A stretch of DNA of 64,000 nucleotides from Littorina saxatilis (GCF_037325665.1 NC_090245.1:47922769-47986768), one strand, 5' to 3'. Positions 35,136 to 46,988 are shown, counted from the first letter of the stretch. The notes: generated by a model not told the origin, from the sequence alone. Program-made: numbers and translations.

Positions 35136-35235
35136 AACACTTTTACCCCCCCCCCCCCCCCCCCTTATAGAGGATGAGTGAGTGGCCAGCAGCAAATAAA
35201 GATGTACATTCCAACAGATCACTGAAAGTGACGCG

Positions 35236-35345
35236 AGGCTGCCTAAATAGCAGGTAAAAATAGTTATACACGTTAAACATACACTCAAGCAAAATGTGTG
35301 AGTGTACGTGGGAGTTTCAGTCCATGAATGTAAAAGAAAAAGATC
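35236..35345 (+). repeat. SINE 3' fragment, plus strand
   Basis: GAGGCTGCCTAAATAGCAGG, GTGTACGTGGGAGTTTCAGT and CCATGAATG match the 3' part of the SINE at 5638-5986. Confidence 0.65.
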
Positions 35346-36110
35346 GGATCTTTTGTAAGGACGGGTCCTGAGGCAAATCCACACAGCCCAAATATTTGAC
35401 AGTTCAGTGTCTTTGAAAAAGTTATGGTTGAAGAACAAGATTTTCAGTGAAGAGACTGGAGAGTCCCATGTGACTGCCTGGCTGGTGATGATGGTTGTTT
35501 AGTGGCCGCTTGGTACCGAGGTATGAGCAGACAAGAAGACCCTCTGCCTGCAAACTACAAATACAAATTACAACACAGCAGTACCCATGTCAGAGATCCA
35601 TGTGCACACCTACTAATGCATAATGAAGAATAGCATGTACTAAAGTAATTTGCGAAAGCAAGTACAGCTGTACAGGCTGATGAAGCAAAGTAGCACTAGC
35701 AGTTACTTCAAGAAAGTCACTGTCCTGCAAGATATGTCAAAAGCCGGTATATACCACAAAAAAAATTATGTTCAGTGTCAGTATGAGTGACCATCAGATA
35801 TGTATTTATACACAAGTGACAAGAGCATACAATTTTACAAATGATCAATAAATGGAGGTCAGCTGGGTTCTTACCTGGCTTTATTTTTTACGCAGGTTCA
35901 CTTGATAATAGACATATGCTTGTTTGGAATCAGTAGCGAAATAAGAAACAGGCCGCAGCCAGTATGAAACGTTTAAAGCGCGCCCCAGTTGGGTGCTTCA
36001 TTTTTTGTGTGTCAATTTTACAGACGACAGAAATGTCTGAATGTGCAGCATCTATTTGGTTTAACCAAATTTAACTCAAAGTACCACTGAAAAAGTTGCT
36101 TTTGCATTTG
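35346..36110. other. Interior of the TIR segment, nothing recognised
   Basis: AT-rich sequence with no supported gene. Confidence 0.5.
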
Positions 36111-36111
36111 A

Positions 36112-36506
36112 CTGACTATTAGGGTTTAACGTCCTCTTAGACCAACTGGTCTATATTGGGACAGGTGTTGAAAATATGGTGTGATACTTTGATTCGAACA
36201 AGTCCGCTGTGGCTGTCTTCTTCGACACACCAGCATTGGGTTTGTCCTGTCAAAGTATTGAAATACGATCATGATAATCAGAGATGAAAGATCATGCAAG
36301 CGTGTCTTCGTGTTTTCCAAGCCCTGAGACTTTTGCTGTGAACTTGGGATCTTTTTCGGGGGTGTTCGGACACCAAAGAGAGTCTGCACAAAGTTGAATC
36401 CGAGAAATAAATCTCTTACCGAACGTGGGGATCGAACCCACGCTGATAGCGACCAACTGGCTACAAAGCCAGCACGCTACCAACTTAGCTACGTCCCCGC
36501 CAATTG
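36112..36506 (-). repeat. tRNA-derived SINE (full), minus strand
   Basis: On the minus strand the head is GGCGGGGACGTAGCTAAGTT, GGTAGCGTGCTGGCTTTGTA, then GTGGGTTCGATCCCCACGTT. The cloverleaf-like head is continuous with a SINE body, so it is not scored as a tRNA gene. The tail ends GTTAAACCCTAATAGTCAGT. Confidence 0.88.
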
Positions 36507-36737
36507 CATTTGACCAGATACTTGTAGTTGCAAACCGGGTTATCCACCATATTTTGAACTCCCACCAGGCGACCGGGCAGTAGATTTGGCCATCTCTAAG
36601 CAGTGAAATCATGTTAATAATTTAAAGCCTTCTACAGGGTCAATTTGTTTAGATGCTTGGCCATTTGGATGCCAAACACCATGTGACACAAGATCAATGC
36701 AATGAGCATTTCTTCTACTTGAGAGCTACACAGACAA

Positions 36738-37540
36738 TTAGTAGAGATACTCCTCCAGTGTTGGTGGATTCAGTCCAAAGAACTGTGATGTCTCACTGCC
36801 ATGTAGGCAAGTATGACAGTTGGACAACAAAACTCCAACCAGGTAGAGTTTCCCTACAGGGGACAAGAACAGCTTCAAATTTTTTTTGAAATCCAAAAAT
36901 GCCCACAGCCTAACAATTTTTGAAAATTCCCATTCAACAGAGTTTCTCACCCTGCTCATTTCTGTGTTGAAGGCCTGTTGCTCTCCTGTGATCTGTCCAC
37001 GGTACGGCCTCATCAAGTTAGGGGTCAAGTGGTAGGCTCGGTCCCCATACAGGTACATTTCATCTCCTGCTGGAGTGACCATGTGCTGCTGCATGTGTTC
37101 AAGAATGCCACTACCATTCAGCAAAGCTGCGTCATGTCGTCGACCAACCAAGGGCCCAAAAACATTTGCCACAAGGCCATTTGGTGTCACGACACACTGA
37201 AACTTTAGAGAGTGCACCCTCTTATGGCCATTGTACACTTCTTGTTGCAAATGGCCTGGGCGACACATTGATCGTATTGTGCCGTCAACCATCCCCCAAC
37301 AAAACTCCAGAGGAGCCCCCTTGGCATGTATAGCTGCACAGTACCGTTCCAGTTCGGGCACTGTCAGCCATGGCTGATTGAGGTTTGTTAGTTTGTCAGA
37401 AAACTGATCATAGATGAAGTCGATGCCTACCTTGAACAGCACACACAACTCCGGCTTGGGACGATGAAACATCTGCGAAAGGTCAGCAAACCGGCATGGG
37501 TAAGGCAACCTCCGCAGACAGATGCAGAGCACCTCCAATC
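36738..37540 (-). CDS. PIF/Harbinger transposase, exon 3 (catalytic domain)
   Basis: The minus-strand acceptor is GATTTTTTTCAG|GATTGG. The 267-codon exon carries a DDE_Tnp_4/HARBI1-type nuclease domain: LEVLCICLRRLPYPCRFADL, first Asp in CWGMVDGT, second Asp in GPLVGRRHDAALL, YGDRAYHL, and Glu in RVRNSVEWEFSKIVRLWAF. It would cut and join DNA at element ends as the nuclease partner of a Myb-like protein. The reading frame is intact and all three acidic residues are visible. It may be a live transposase or a domesticated copy; the surrounding TIRs favour the former. Confidence 0.85.
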
Positions 37541-37799
37541 CTGAAAAAAATCATAAATTCAAATGAGCCTGGTGAGTGTGTATGCGAATGTGTGTGGAGA
37601 GGCATATTCTCATACAGTCTTCAAGTTCAAAATAATAACACTGCAAAAGTTTTCTCACGCGCCTTAAAATATCCAGCCCGACATGCTTATCATCAGTTTG
37701 ATTTTCTATTTATCAGGTTTGACACAGTTACTGGCTATACTGCACACACAAATTCAAAAACAGTTACCCGACAAGAACAAAATAAAAATCTTTTTTTTT

Positions 37800-37826
37800 T
37801 GAAGGGGGGGGGGGGGGGGGGGGGGA
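37800..37826. repeat. Poly(G) tract in the transposase intron
   Basis: A run of about 20 G preceded by a T run. Assembly length is unreliable here. Confidence 0.85.
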
Positions 37827-38421
37827 CACCACGAAGACAAAATCAATAAAAACAATTATCATAAAAAAAAGTTAAAACAAATAAGTCCTTTGCACATCAA
37901 AAGTAACTTCCCTTGAACTTGGATTCACGTAATAATGGCGGCCACTTCGTCAACTTGTAAAAAAAATATTCATTTATTTTTTTAAACTAATATGAATAAA
38001 TTATCAGTATCAACGCATCTTTATTTATCCTGTTACCATATTTCAAAAATAATTTCACTCAACTCCACAGACTAAGTAAGTGGCACAACCAATTCACTAT
38101 TATTTCTCTATTGTCTAAATAGAGTACTGTGTCGACCAAAGGGGCTAAAGTTAGTCAGGTACATTTTGTGATTCAAGTTCAAAATACATAGTTCAAATTT
38201 TAGATTTTAAGCAATCCCAAAATAAATTATGCCCCAACTCAACGCTCCGCTTTAATCTTTTACGAAACCTGAAATAGTAAAAACAACTCACTGAATATTC
38301 ACAGTAAATGCAAACTTCATGACTTTGCGAATCAAATCATGGAGGAGGATCATTAAACTATCATTCTGACTGAAATACAACTCAACTTCACAGCAACCAG
38401 GGTAAAAAAATAAATCCTCAC

Positions 38422-38596
38422 CACTGGCCTTGGTTCCTTGATTGTTCATTCCATTAGGCGCCTGCATAGTCCTCTGCATTCCCAGAAGGGCGCACAGTCT
38501 CCGAATCTCTTCCGCGCTGAAGCGAAATAAGTCCTCACATTCGATGGCTGTGAAGTGATCGAGGGCGAACTGACCCTCATAGGCCCTTCTTTCTGG
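38422..38596 (-). CDS. PIF/Harbinger transposase, exon 2
   Basis: The minus-strand acceptor is ACATTTCAACAG and the donor is CAGTG|GTGAGG. It enters in phase 0 and leaves in phase 1, encoding PERRAYEGQFALDHFTAIEC, EDLFRFSAEEIRRLCALLGM and QRTMQAPNGMNNQGTKASG. The FRFSAEEIRRLCALL helix is the usual N-terminal region of Harbinger transposases and joins in frame to G|LEVLCICL. Confidence 0.75.
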
Positions 38597-38639
38597 CTGT
38601 TGAAATGTAGATTAAACTTAGTGAAATCATGGATCACTT

Positions 38640-39656
38640 GTACACTTTATTCAATTAATTAGCCTGAAAATTCTGCTGAAGCTACTCAAATCAATACTGG
38701 GTAACAGAGGGAAAGTTAAACTCCAACATTTTAACTCGCCAGCTGGGCGAGTAACTTCAAGAAAGTCACTAACCTGGCAGAAATTTCGCCGCCCCGATAC
38801 ATACCAGTTACCACAATTGATCTGCAGTAGCGTTAAAACCCTTTTGGTTGCATTTGACCAGAATTTTAATTGGCCAGCCAGGTGAGTTGCGAGCCTGTTG
38901 TTACTAGCCAAGCGGATTGTTCACTCGCCCCTGCATAACAAATGACCCTTACAGGTTGAACTTGAAGCATGTTGGATAAATAGTTTCAACTGTGCATCTC
39001 AAAAAGCACCAGTTGACAGTATTCTGATATAAATACTGTGTATGTTTTAGAACACAGAAGTTTCCTTGTACTGAAGTAATTTGATCCTAGAAATAATAAA
39101 ACTAGAACCAAGGTGCCTTGTGCTTTAAAAGTCTGATAGAACCAGTAAGTGTAACATCCTTCTTGAAAGTGCATGTATTGCTATCAAATTAAAATGACAC
39201 AAGAACACAAACTGACAGTGACACAGACTCTGTGACAGAGAGTGGACTTAATAATAATATTCATGCTTTGATGAAACTAAAACTCTTGACTGCAGATTTG
39301 GTCATCAGTTTCCTTTTGATTCTTGAACAGTAAATAGTTAAAACTCTATGTTTATAAACCATTAAATGTAAGTAACAAAGTCACACGGAAACCAAATCTA
39401 GGTGTAAGTGTTAGATCTACCCAATATCACTATCAGTATCACTGTTGATTCAGACAAGATCACTATCATGACTATGAAATCTAACCCAAAAAACAGTTAA
39501 TTTTTTACATGAACAACATTTAAAACCTAACCATAACCAATCCAAAGTAACCTCACCGGCCATAACCAAAATATACGCCTGTTCCTGACAATTATATTTC
39601 AGCGGAACCTTTAATGCCTTTAGAAGCTAGACCTAAGCTTTGACTTGTTTGCTAAC
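38640..39656. other. Transposase intron 1, nothing recognised
   Basis: AT-rich sequence with no supported element. Confidence 0.5.
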
Positions 39657-39743
39657 CTGATCAAGCAGTGCGAAGACAACAAAATCATCTTCTGCGTCAT
39701 CCTCGTCCCACGCCGCAAGCTCAAGTTGGTCCCTGGCATCCAT
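39657..39743 (-). CDS. PIF/Harbinger transposase, exon 1
   Basis: From the ATG at 39743 it encodes MDARDQLELAAWDEDDAEDD and FVVFALLDQ, ending at the donor CAG|GTTAGC in phase 0, which matches exon 2. The three exons total about 354 codons, normal for the family. The start is chosen because the frame upstream changes character; an in-frame extension to 39890 (MAAFDLCSV) is possible. Confidence 0.65.
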
Positions 39744-40278
39744 GAAGATCGATCTTAAAACAAAACATAAACAGCGAGAGGATTGGAACATTTGCAACTT
39801 TTCACTGCATAACTCATCTTCCAGACAGTAAGCGAAATCGAAATCGAAAAGGGTGAATCGAAAAACTGAACACAAATCAAAAGCGGCCATTTTTTGTGTG
39901 TTTGAAATGTGAAAAAGCTTGCTCTGTTCAACGCTTAAATTACAGCATCAAACCAGGATTATATCACACATTAAACTGACATTTGTACCATTAAGTGGTT
40001 TAGGAACATACTAGTTATAAATAATCGTGTAAATAAACAAGCGTTCGCTCAGTTTTTACATACCTTTTGGGGCTCGTTATTTTCGTCGATTCAACCACAG
40101 CTCGTTAGCGGATCGAAGGAAGCATCCGTAAACTTTGACCCCTAACCTTTGAACTGCGCACACATCGCTGACGTCAACACATAAAAAAGTACCGATAACC
40201 ACTAGCACTACCACTGGCACTGTACACTTAATCAGTCTATTGTGTCTGTCTGTCTTTGTGATTCTGGATCAACATTTA

Positions 40279-40314
<36 letters not shown>

Positions 40315-40789
40315 GTGAGAGAATTTACTTTGCAAAGTGAGTATCTACAGCTAGCTAGGTTACTTCGAAAAGGGCTTCTGCGTGCTGATCAGTCCTGTGA
40401 AGCAATTCATGTTGCAGTGAGGTAGCTACGTGTTTTGTCCACGTGTTTTTAACCAAAATGTCCTTGTCCACCAACAAACCTTCTCCTTGGGTCTGTTAAT
40501 GTTGCTGGGTCACGGGGTCCTGCGTGTCGTCAATAGCCTGTTTCTCATAATAATACTTGTGGCGAAGGTGAGTCATATATAAGCATTTGCGGTTCTTGTT
40601 AGATCTGTTCACTATAATGGATCTACTCAAGGCCGCGTCGCAGAGACAAAACTCATTTCCACAGCCGGAAGGCTCGGTTATTCTTTTTAAAGATGTTGCT
40701 AGTTCGTTGATCTAACTTTGGTGGGGAGTTGAAAAACCTAAAATTGTAACGTATTTGCATGTGACATTTTCACGGCATGCCTTGATTTA

Positions 40790-42163
40790 GCCTTCGGCGG
40801 TGAAACAGTTGAAAAGCGTTTTAATTCAATCGCAAGGCAAAGTCAAACACATTTACATCAGTATGAGAACAGACTTCCGGATAGATCTGTTGCAGAGATC
40901 TTTCACTGCACAATATATTTTTCTGTTTTAAATAAGTTTTCTTTGCGAGCTCGTGGAAAATAAGCGATAATTTCGAATTTCGGCTTGTCGCGACGTCAAG
41001 TTTTTCACTGTGCATACTCTGATACTGAACACTGCGTAACAAACTGATTCAGCTTTTGCATGACTGCGAGAGTTGATCAGCTTTTGGTTTTTCACTTCAA
41101 TCGCTTGTCAAGGTCAAGCCAAAGCACATACTGATTAGAAAAATGTTACTGAACTTACTGGTAGATGTATCTCTTGAGATCAATGAGAAGAAAGATCGAG
41201 CGACTTCCTAAAACGCCTGTGTTTAAAAGAAAACACTGTGTTCAGAATTAACCCTTTCAACAACGTAATGATATTTGTGTAAGTTGCTCTTTTAAACATA
41301 TAATAACAGAAAGTTGATTGTATCGCACGCAAAATTACACGAATCTGGTTAGAATATCTTTCCTTTGCGAGTCTTTGGAACTGGGGCGATAATTTCGAGT
41401 GTTTCAGCTTGCCGCGGCGTCATGCAAATAGCTGTATCACTCTGTAAATGACTAGATTCAGCCTTCGGCGGCGCAACCGTTGGATAATCGCTTCACTTCA
41501 ATCGATCGGCCCGGTCAAAGTATAGCCCGTATTGATGAGAAAAGATGTTCTTCTTGTAGATTAGCCTTTTAAGATTACTGAGAGAAATGGGCGATTTCCA
41601 AAAACGCCTGTGTCAAAACAAAAACACTGTGTTCAGAATCAACTATATTCACAACATGTTAATAGTAATTATGAGTCGCTCAGCGGAATACATAATTACA
41701 AAGGATTGATCTGATGGTATGCAAAATGTCAGTAAACTGCATCTAATACTTTTTCCTTGCGAGATCTCAGAACATACGCGATTCGGCCTTGGACGGCGCA
41801 AAAGTTGAAATATTGCTTCACTTCAATCGGTTGGCCCGGTTAAAGTATTGCACACATTGATTAGATAAGACATTGTCCTGGTAGATTGGCCTTTTAACAT
41901 TATTGACAGGAATGGGCGATTTCCAGAAACATCTGTGTAAAAAGTAAAACACTGTGTTCAGAACCCACCCTTTCTCAAGACGTTAATAAAATGTTGATAA
42001 GTCGCTCTTTCACATACATCATAACAAAGGGTTGATCTTGTGCCACACTAAATTTCAGTATTGTACTTTAAATAGTTTTTCTTCGCGCGCTCTTGGAACT
42101 TGGGTGACGATTTCGAGTGTTTCGCTTGCCGCGACGTCAAATAGCTTTTTCCCTGTACACCGC
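40790..42163 (+). repeat. Sub-repeat ladder in the left palindrome arm
   Basis: Units each contain GATT(T/C)AGCCTTCGGCGG-like, TTCACTTCAATCG, AACACTGTGTTCAGAA and TTTCGAGTGTTTC(A)GCTTGCCGC segments at near-regular spacing (for example CACTGTGTTCAG at about 41236, 41629 and 41950). The mirror ladder is in 42418-43790. Confidence 0.8.
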
Positions 42164-44001
42164 CAAACACTGTTAGGGAGGCCCACAGAGAAAATCCAAA
42201 ATGGCGGCCACAGCCGTGATTTTTTTTTACTTTTCTATGAAGATTTAAAAGGCTAAATAAATATTTTGAAAACGTCAAACAACTTGCAAGGGTTTCTCCA
42301 GTTGTTGTTATTTTGAATGATTGTTGGTATGTGAACGTGCTGTTTTTGGTTCATGAGTAAAACAAGTCCCGAACTTGCCCCAAAACGCTATCTCCCGCTT
42401 CGGACTTAGCCGCAAACGCGGTGTACAGGGAAAAAGCTATTTGACGTCGCGGCAAGCGAAACACTCGAAATCGTCACCCAAGTTCCAAGAGCGCGCGAAG
42501 AAAAACTATTTAAAGTACAATACTGAAATTTAGTGTGGCATAAGATCAACCCTTTGTTATGATGTATGTGAAAGAGCGACTTATCAACATTTTATTAACG
42601 TCTTGAAAAAGGGTGGGTTCTGAACACAGTGTTTTACTTTTTACACAGATGTTTCTGGAAATCGCCCATTCCTGTCAATAATGTTAAAAGGCCAATCTAC
42701 CAGGACAATGTCTTATCTAATCAATGTGTGCAATACTTTAACCGGGCCAACCGATTGAAGTGAAGCAATATTTCAACTTTTGCGCCGTCCAAGGCCGAAT
42801 CGCGTATGTTCTGAGATCTCGCAAGGAAAAAGTATTAGATGCAGTTTACTGACATTTTGCATACCATCAGATCAATCCTTTGTAATTATGTATTCCGCTG
42901 AGCGACTCATAATTACTATTAACATGTTGTGAATATAGTTGATTCTGAACACAGTATTTTTGTTTTGACACAGGCGTTTTTGGAAATCGCCCATTTCTCT
43001 CAGTAATCTTAAAAGGCTAATCTACAAGAAGAATATCTTTTCTCATCAATACGGGCTATACTTTGACCGGGCCGATCGATTGAAGTGAAGCGATTATCCA
43101 ACGGTTGCGCCGCCGAAGGCTGAATCTAGTCATTTACAGAGTGATACAGCTATTTGCATGACGCCGCGGCAAGCTGAAACACTCGAAATTATCGCCCCAG
43201 TTCCAAAGACTCGCAAAGGAAAGATATTCTAACCAGATTCGTGTAATTTTGCGTGCGATACAATCAACTTTCTGTTATTATATGTTTAAAAGAGCAACTT
43301 ACACAAATATCATTACGTTGTTGAAAGGGTTAATTCTGAACACAGTGTTTTCTTTTAAACACAGGCGTTTTAGGAAGTCGCTCGATCTTTCTTCTCATTG
43401 ATCTCAAGAGATACATCTACCAGTAAGTTCAGTAACATTTTTCTAATCAGTATGTGCTTTGGCTTGACCTTGACAAGCGATTGAAGTGAAGAACCAAAAG
43501 CTGATCAACTCTCGCAGTCATGCAAAAGCTGAATCAGTTTGTTACGCAGTGTTCAGTATCAGAGTATGCACAGTGAAAAACTTGACGTCGCGACAAGCCG
43601 AAATTCGAAATTATCGCTTATTTTCCACGAGCTCGCAAAGAAAACTTATTTAAAACAGAAAAATATATTGTGTAGTGAAAGATCTCTGCAACAGATCTAT
43701 CCGGAAGTCTGTTCTCATACTGATGTAAATGTGTTTGACTTTGCCTTGCGATTGAATTAAAACGCTTTTCAACTGTTTCACCGCCGAAGGCTAAATCAAG
43801 GCATGCCGTGAAAATGTCACATGCAAATACGTTACAATTTTAGGTTTTTCAACTCCCCACCAAAGTTAGATCAACGAACTAGCAACATCTTTAAAAAGAA
43901 TAACCGAGCCTTCCGGCTGTGGAAATGATTTTTGTCTCTGCGACGCGGCCTTGAGTAGATCCATTATAGTGAACAGATCTAACAAGAACCGCAAATGCTT
44001 A

Positions 44002-44231
44002 GGCCAAAAAAAAAATAGGTCTGTTTACGGTAACATAGGCCAACAAAATAGGGTCGGTAGGTCGGGTTTTTTTTTTTTTTTTCCCCAAAAAACCTTATTT
44101 TTACGTTATTTTGCAAAAAAAAAAAAAAAAGATTTTTTTCTTTCCCCAAATGCCAAAAAAAAGTCTAGGGACGGGCGAAAAAAATAGGGTCGGTCGGGTT
44201 ACCGTAAACAGACCTATTTTTTTTTTTGGCC
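44002..44231. mobile_element. 230-bp hairpin MITE with TTA target duplication
   Basis: The ends GGCCAAAAAAAAAATAGGTC, then TGTTTACGGTAAC, and GTTACCGTAAACAGACCTAT to GGCC are inverted over about 33 bp. TTA flanks both sides (43999-44001, 44232-44234), and the left palindrome arm keeps the empty site (GCAAATGCTTATA as read on the right-arm strand). A 3-bp TTA duplication and GGC ends fit PIF/Harbinger MITEs. Confidence 0.8.
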
Positions 44232-44508
44232 TTAGATGACTCACCTTCGCCACAAGTATTATTATGAGAAACAGGCTATTGACGACACGCAGGACCCCGT
44301 GACCCAGCAACATTAACAGACCCAAGGAGAAGGTTTGTTGGTGGACAATGACATTTTGGTTAAAAACACGTGGACAAAACACGTAGCTACCTCACTGCAA
44401 CATGAATTGCTTCACAGGACTGATCAGCACGCAGAAGCCCTTTTCGAAGTAACCTAGCTGTAGATACTCACTTTGCAAAGTAAATTCTCGGTAAAACGTT
44501 CTCTCACG

Positions 44509-44545
<37 letters not shown>

Positions 44546-44582
44546 TAAATGTTGATCCAGAATCACAAAGACAGACAGACAC

Positions 44583-44775
44583 ATTATTATTATTATTATA
44601 TGAAGTCTTATATCGCGCGCGTATCTCCAGACTCGGACTCAAGGCGCAGGGATCTATTTATGCCGTGTGAGATGGAATTTTTTTACACAATACATCACGC
44701 ATTCACATCGACCAGCAGATTGCAGCCATTTCGGCGCATATCCTACTTTTCCACGGCCTATTATTCCAAGTCACA
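44583..44775 (-). repeat. SINE 3' portion, minus strand
   Basis: Reverse complement of 30205-30390: TGAAGTCTTATATCGCGCGC to CGGCCTATTATTCCAAGTCA. Confidence 0.85.
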
Positions 44776-45519
44776 CACACATGCATACATACTCACGCAC
44801 ACACGAACACAAACACACACACACATAAACACAGACACACGTGCACATGGACACAGTTGGATCCTGAATTTCAGACACAAACACACACGGACACACGCAC
44901 ACACACACGGACACACACACACACACACACACATACAGTCAATTCCGGTTAATCGGCCATCCGGATAATCGGCCAATTCCGGATAATCGGCCTATTTTCC
45001 CTGGGACCGAATCTTTTCTTCATATTATGTGTTAAAATGTTCGGTTAATCGGCCACCACGAAAACTTTGCACATCGGCTAAACGGCCACCTCACACTTTC
45101 ACGTTTTTGTGAGTGGTTCCATGATCATTACTCACATGACAGCACAAACCCAATAAACATGCCAGAACTGGGCCATTGCTGGCTTTTTGCTGGCAAGTTT
45201 GGTAAAGCTGGCCATAAAAAAACCAACACTGGGCCAATTATGGTTTGCCAACAAAGGCCCAGTTATGGCTTGCCATCACTGGCCCATCTCTGGCATTCCA
45301 GTAATATTGTCGGCCAGTAAAATGCCTTAATTGGCCCACTGTTGGCACGCCATTGATGGCCCAGTGCTTGTTTGCCAGCATTGGGCCATAGGTGGCGATT
45401 TGCTGGCAATTATAGGTGGGTTTTTGCTGGCACGCCAGCAGTGGGCCAATGCTGGATTATTGCTGGCAAGAAGATCTGCGACAGCACAGCGGTATGACTT
45501 TCTCTCTTGGAGTGACGTA

Positions 45520-45705
45520 ATGTACAAACAAATGTCGAAATATCTTGACGTCACTCGTGATGATGACGCATTGTCAACTAAATCCGGCCCGCGGTGGTTC
45601 TGCAGATGTCCGGTTATTTGTTTTGCATTCAACTTCAAGGAATTTCCAAAGCACCTTCTTCGATTTCAGTACGCGTCCGATCTCCTCCGGCTAGAAGCAA
45701 GCGTG
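45520..45705 (+). CDS. TGGC-element gene, exon 1 (copy 1)
   Basis: Candidate start at ATG 45520 (MYKQMSKYLDVTRDDDALST), then KSGPRWFCRCPVICFAFNFK, EFPKHLLRFQYASDLLRLEA and SV, with donor GCGTG|GTGAGT in phase 0. The frame is open upstream (SATAQRYDFLSWSDV), so the true start is uncertain. The Cys residues in WFCRCPVIC are notable. No family recognised. The same exon with the same donor is present in copy 2. Confidence 0.55.
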
Positions 45706-45889
45706 GTGAGTTTCACAAACAGTTGTGTGAGCAGGTCGTCGCAACGGCGTTAGATCTAGTATCTTCTTGTTCTTTTCCTCCGTTGTCGGTCTTTTTTTCA
45801 ACTTTCTTCTGCTGGACGTTTGAGTCAGTTCGCAAAATATAATAGACTTTAAGAAGTCGTCCTCTCTGTAAGAAAGAATCTGCACGCGC

Positions 45890-45965
<76 letters not shown>

Positions 45966-45977
45966 CCGCGCGCGCGG

Positions 45978-46011
<34 letters not shown>

Positions 46012-46023
46012 CCGCGCGCGCGG

Positions 46024-46092
<69 letters not shown>
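45890..46092. repeat. (GT)n/(GC)n microsatellite in the element
   Basis: GCGCGCGCGCGCGTGTGT runs with two internal CCCGCGCGCGCGGTTGTG units. All long CVCV/HTHT frames here are artefacts. Confidence 0.95.
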
Positions 46093-46093
<1 letters not shown>

Positions 46094-46234
46094 CTTTTTC
46101 CTTTCTTTGTGTGATTGAGTTTGTTTTGTCTCTGTCAAAAGAAAAGCACCATAGGCATTACCATAAGCTTACTTGTAACCAAACAAATTGCATCTTGTGA
46201 ATGTTGACATTGAGTATGTGTCTATTCACTCCAG

Positions 46235-46335
46235 GACAAAGATTTGTGCAAGTGTCTGACTGCCCAACTGGATAAGATGCAGCTCGCCTGGGTCTCAGTT
46301 CCTGAGAGAAACGCAAGAGAGCTGTCCGAGACAAC
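46235..46335 (+). CDS. TGGC-element gene, exon 2 (copy 1)
   Basis: The acceptor TGTGTCTATTCACTCCAG and donor ACAAC|GTAAGC are good. It enters in phase 0 and leaves in phase 2, encoding DKDLCKCLTAQLDKMQLAWV and SVPERNARELSETT. The frame continues cleanly from exon 1 and into exon 3. Confidence 0.6.
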
Positions 46336-46454
46336 GTAAGCTTCGCAGGTTAGATCAAAATACATATTCCTGTTGACCCCTTACTTCTGCTTGGCATTTT
46401 AGTCAGTTCAGAAAATATGATAGATTACAAGAAGTCGTCCTCTCTGTGAGAATG

Positions 46455-46716
<262 letters not shown>

Positions 46717-46768
46717 TATGGAATAATGAATTAAAACCAACAAAACTCGTTTGCTTTCATGTTTCAAG

Positions 46769-46988
46769 AGGTGAACGGCAGGAGGACTTGAGAGTTCCAA
46801 TGGCTTACCGTAGGCTACGACGTCAGGACAAAGAAAAGAAGCGTTATCTCAACGTTGCGGATGCGAACAGAGAAATGACAGAATCAAGACAATCCTACGG
46901 AGGTTTACTGGGAAGTGAACAAGAAGTTAACGTTCCTGCCTTTGGTCATCATGTCTCGAGTGTGAAATTTAGAACGCTGTACAAATAA
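46769..46988 (+). CDS. TGGC-element gene, exon 3 (copy 1)
   Basis: The acceptor TTCATGTTTCAAG joins AC|A. It encodes GERQEDLRVPMAYRRLRRQD, KEKKRYLNVADANREMTESR, QSYGGLLGSEQEVNVPAFGH and HVSSVKFRTLYK, then TAA. AATAAAATAAAA overlaps and follows the stop and may be the polyadenylation signal. The product (about 168 residues from the exon 1 ATG) has a basic middle and no recognised motif. Confidence 0.6.

Larger units (their letters stand above)
32136..40233 (-). mobile_element. 8.1-kb TIR-bounded segment carrying a PIF/Harbinger transposase
   Basis: GATTAAGTGTACAGTGCCAG, then TGGTAGTAGTAGTGGTTA at 32136-32174, is matched in inverted form at 40197-40233 (ACCACTAGCACTACCACTGG, then CACTGTACACTTAATC). 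These roughly 38-bp inverted ends enclose the three-exon transposase on the minus strand, a pogo-like MITE and two SINEs. The direct target duplication is ambiguous. Harbinger elements usually have a second, Myb/SANT-like gene, which I did not find. Confidence 0.6.
40242..44582. mobile_element. Foldback-type palindrome with 1.9-kb arms
   Basis: The left arm 40242-42163 and right arm 42418-44582 are reverse complements, nearly identical over all stretches I compared. The loop of about 255 bp is the TAGGGAGGCCC repeat. The right arm is longer because of a 230-bp MITE (44002-44231). Each arm holds four or five degenerate tandem sub-repeats of roughly 270-390 bp, recognisable by CACTGTGTTCAGAA, GCCTTCGGCGG and GACGTCA near (C/G)TTT words. 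Long internally repetitive arms with no coding capacity match foldback (FB/TU) elements. No ORF. Confidence 0.8.

Noticed and set aside
36420-36500. Apparent tRNA gene on the minus strand (also heads at 5638, 9222, 10885, 30926)
   Set aside because: Each head is fused to a SINE body and tail shared with other copies, so they are retroposons and not tRNA genes.
45331-45519. Start of the TGGC-element gene at 45331 (MAHCWHAIDG)
   Set aside because: This stretch is the subterminal TGGC/GCCA array; coding there would be repeat translation, so a start nearer 45520 is preferred, though not proven.
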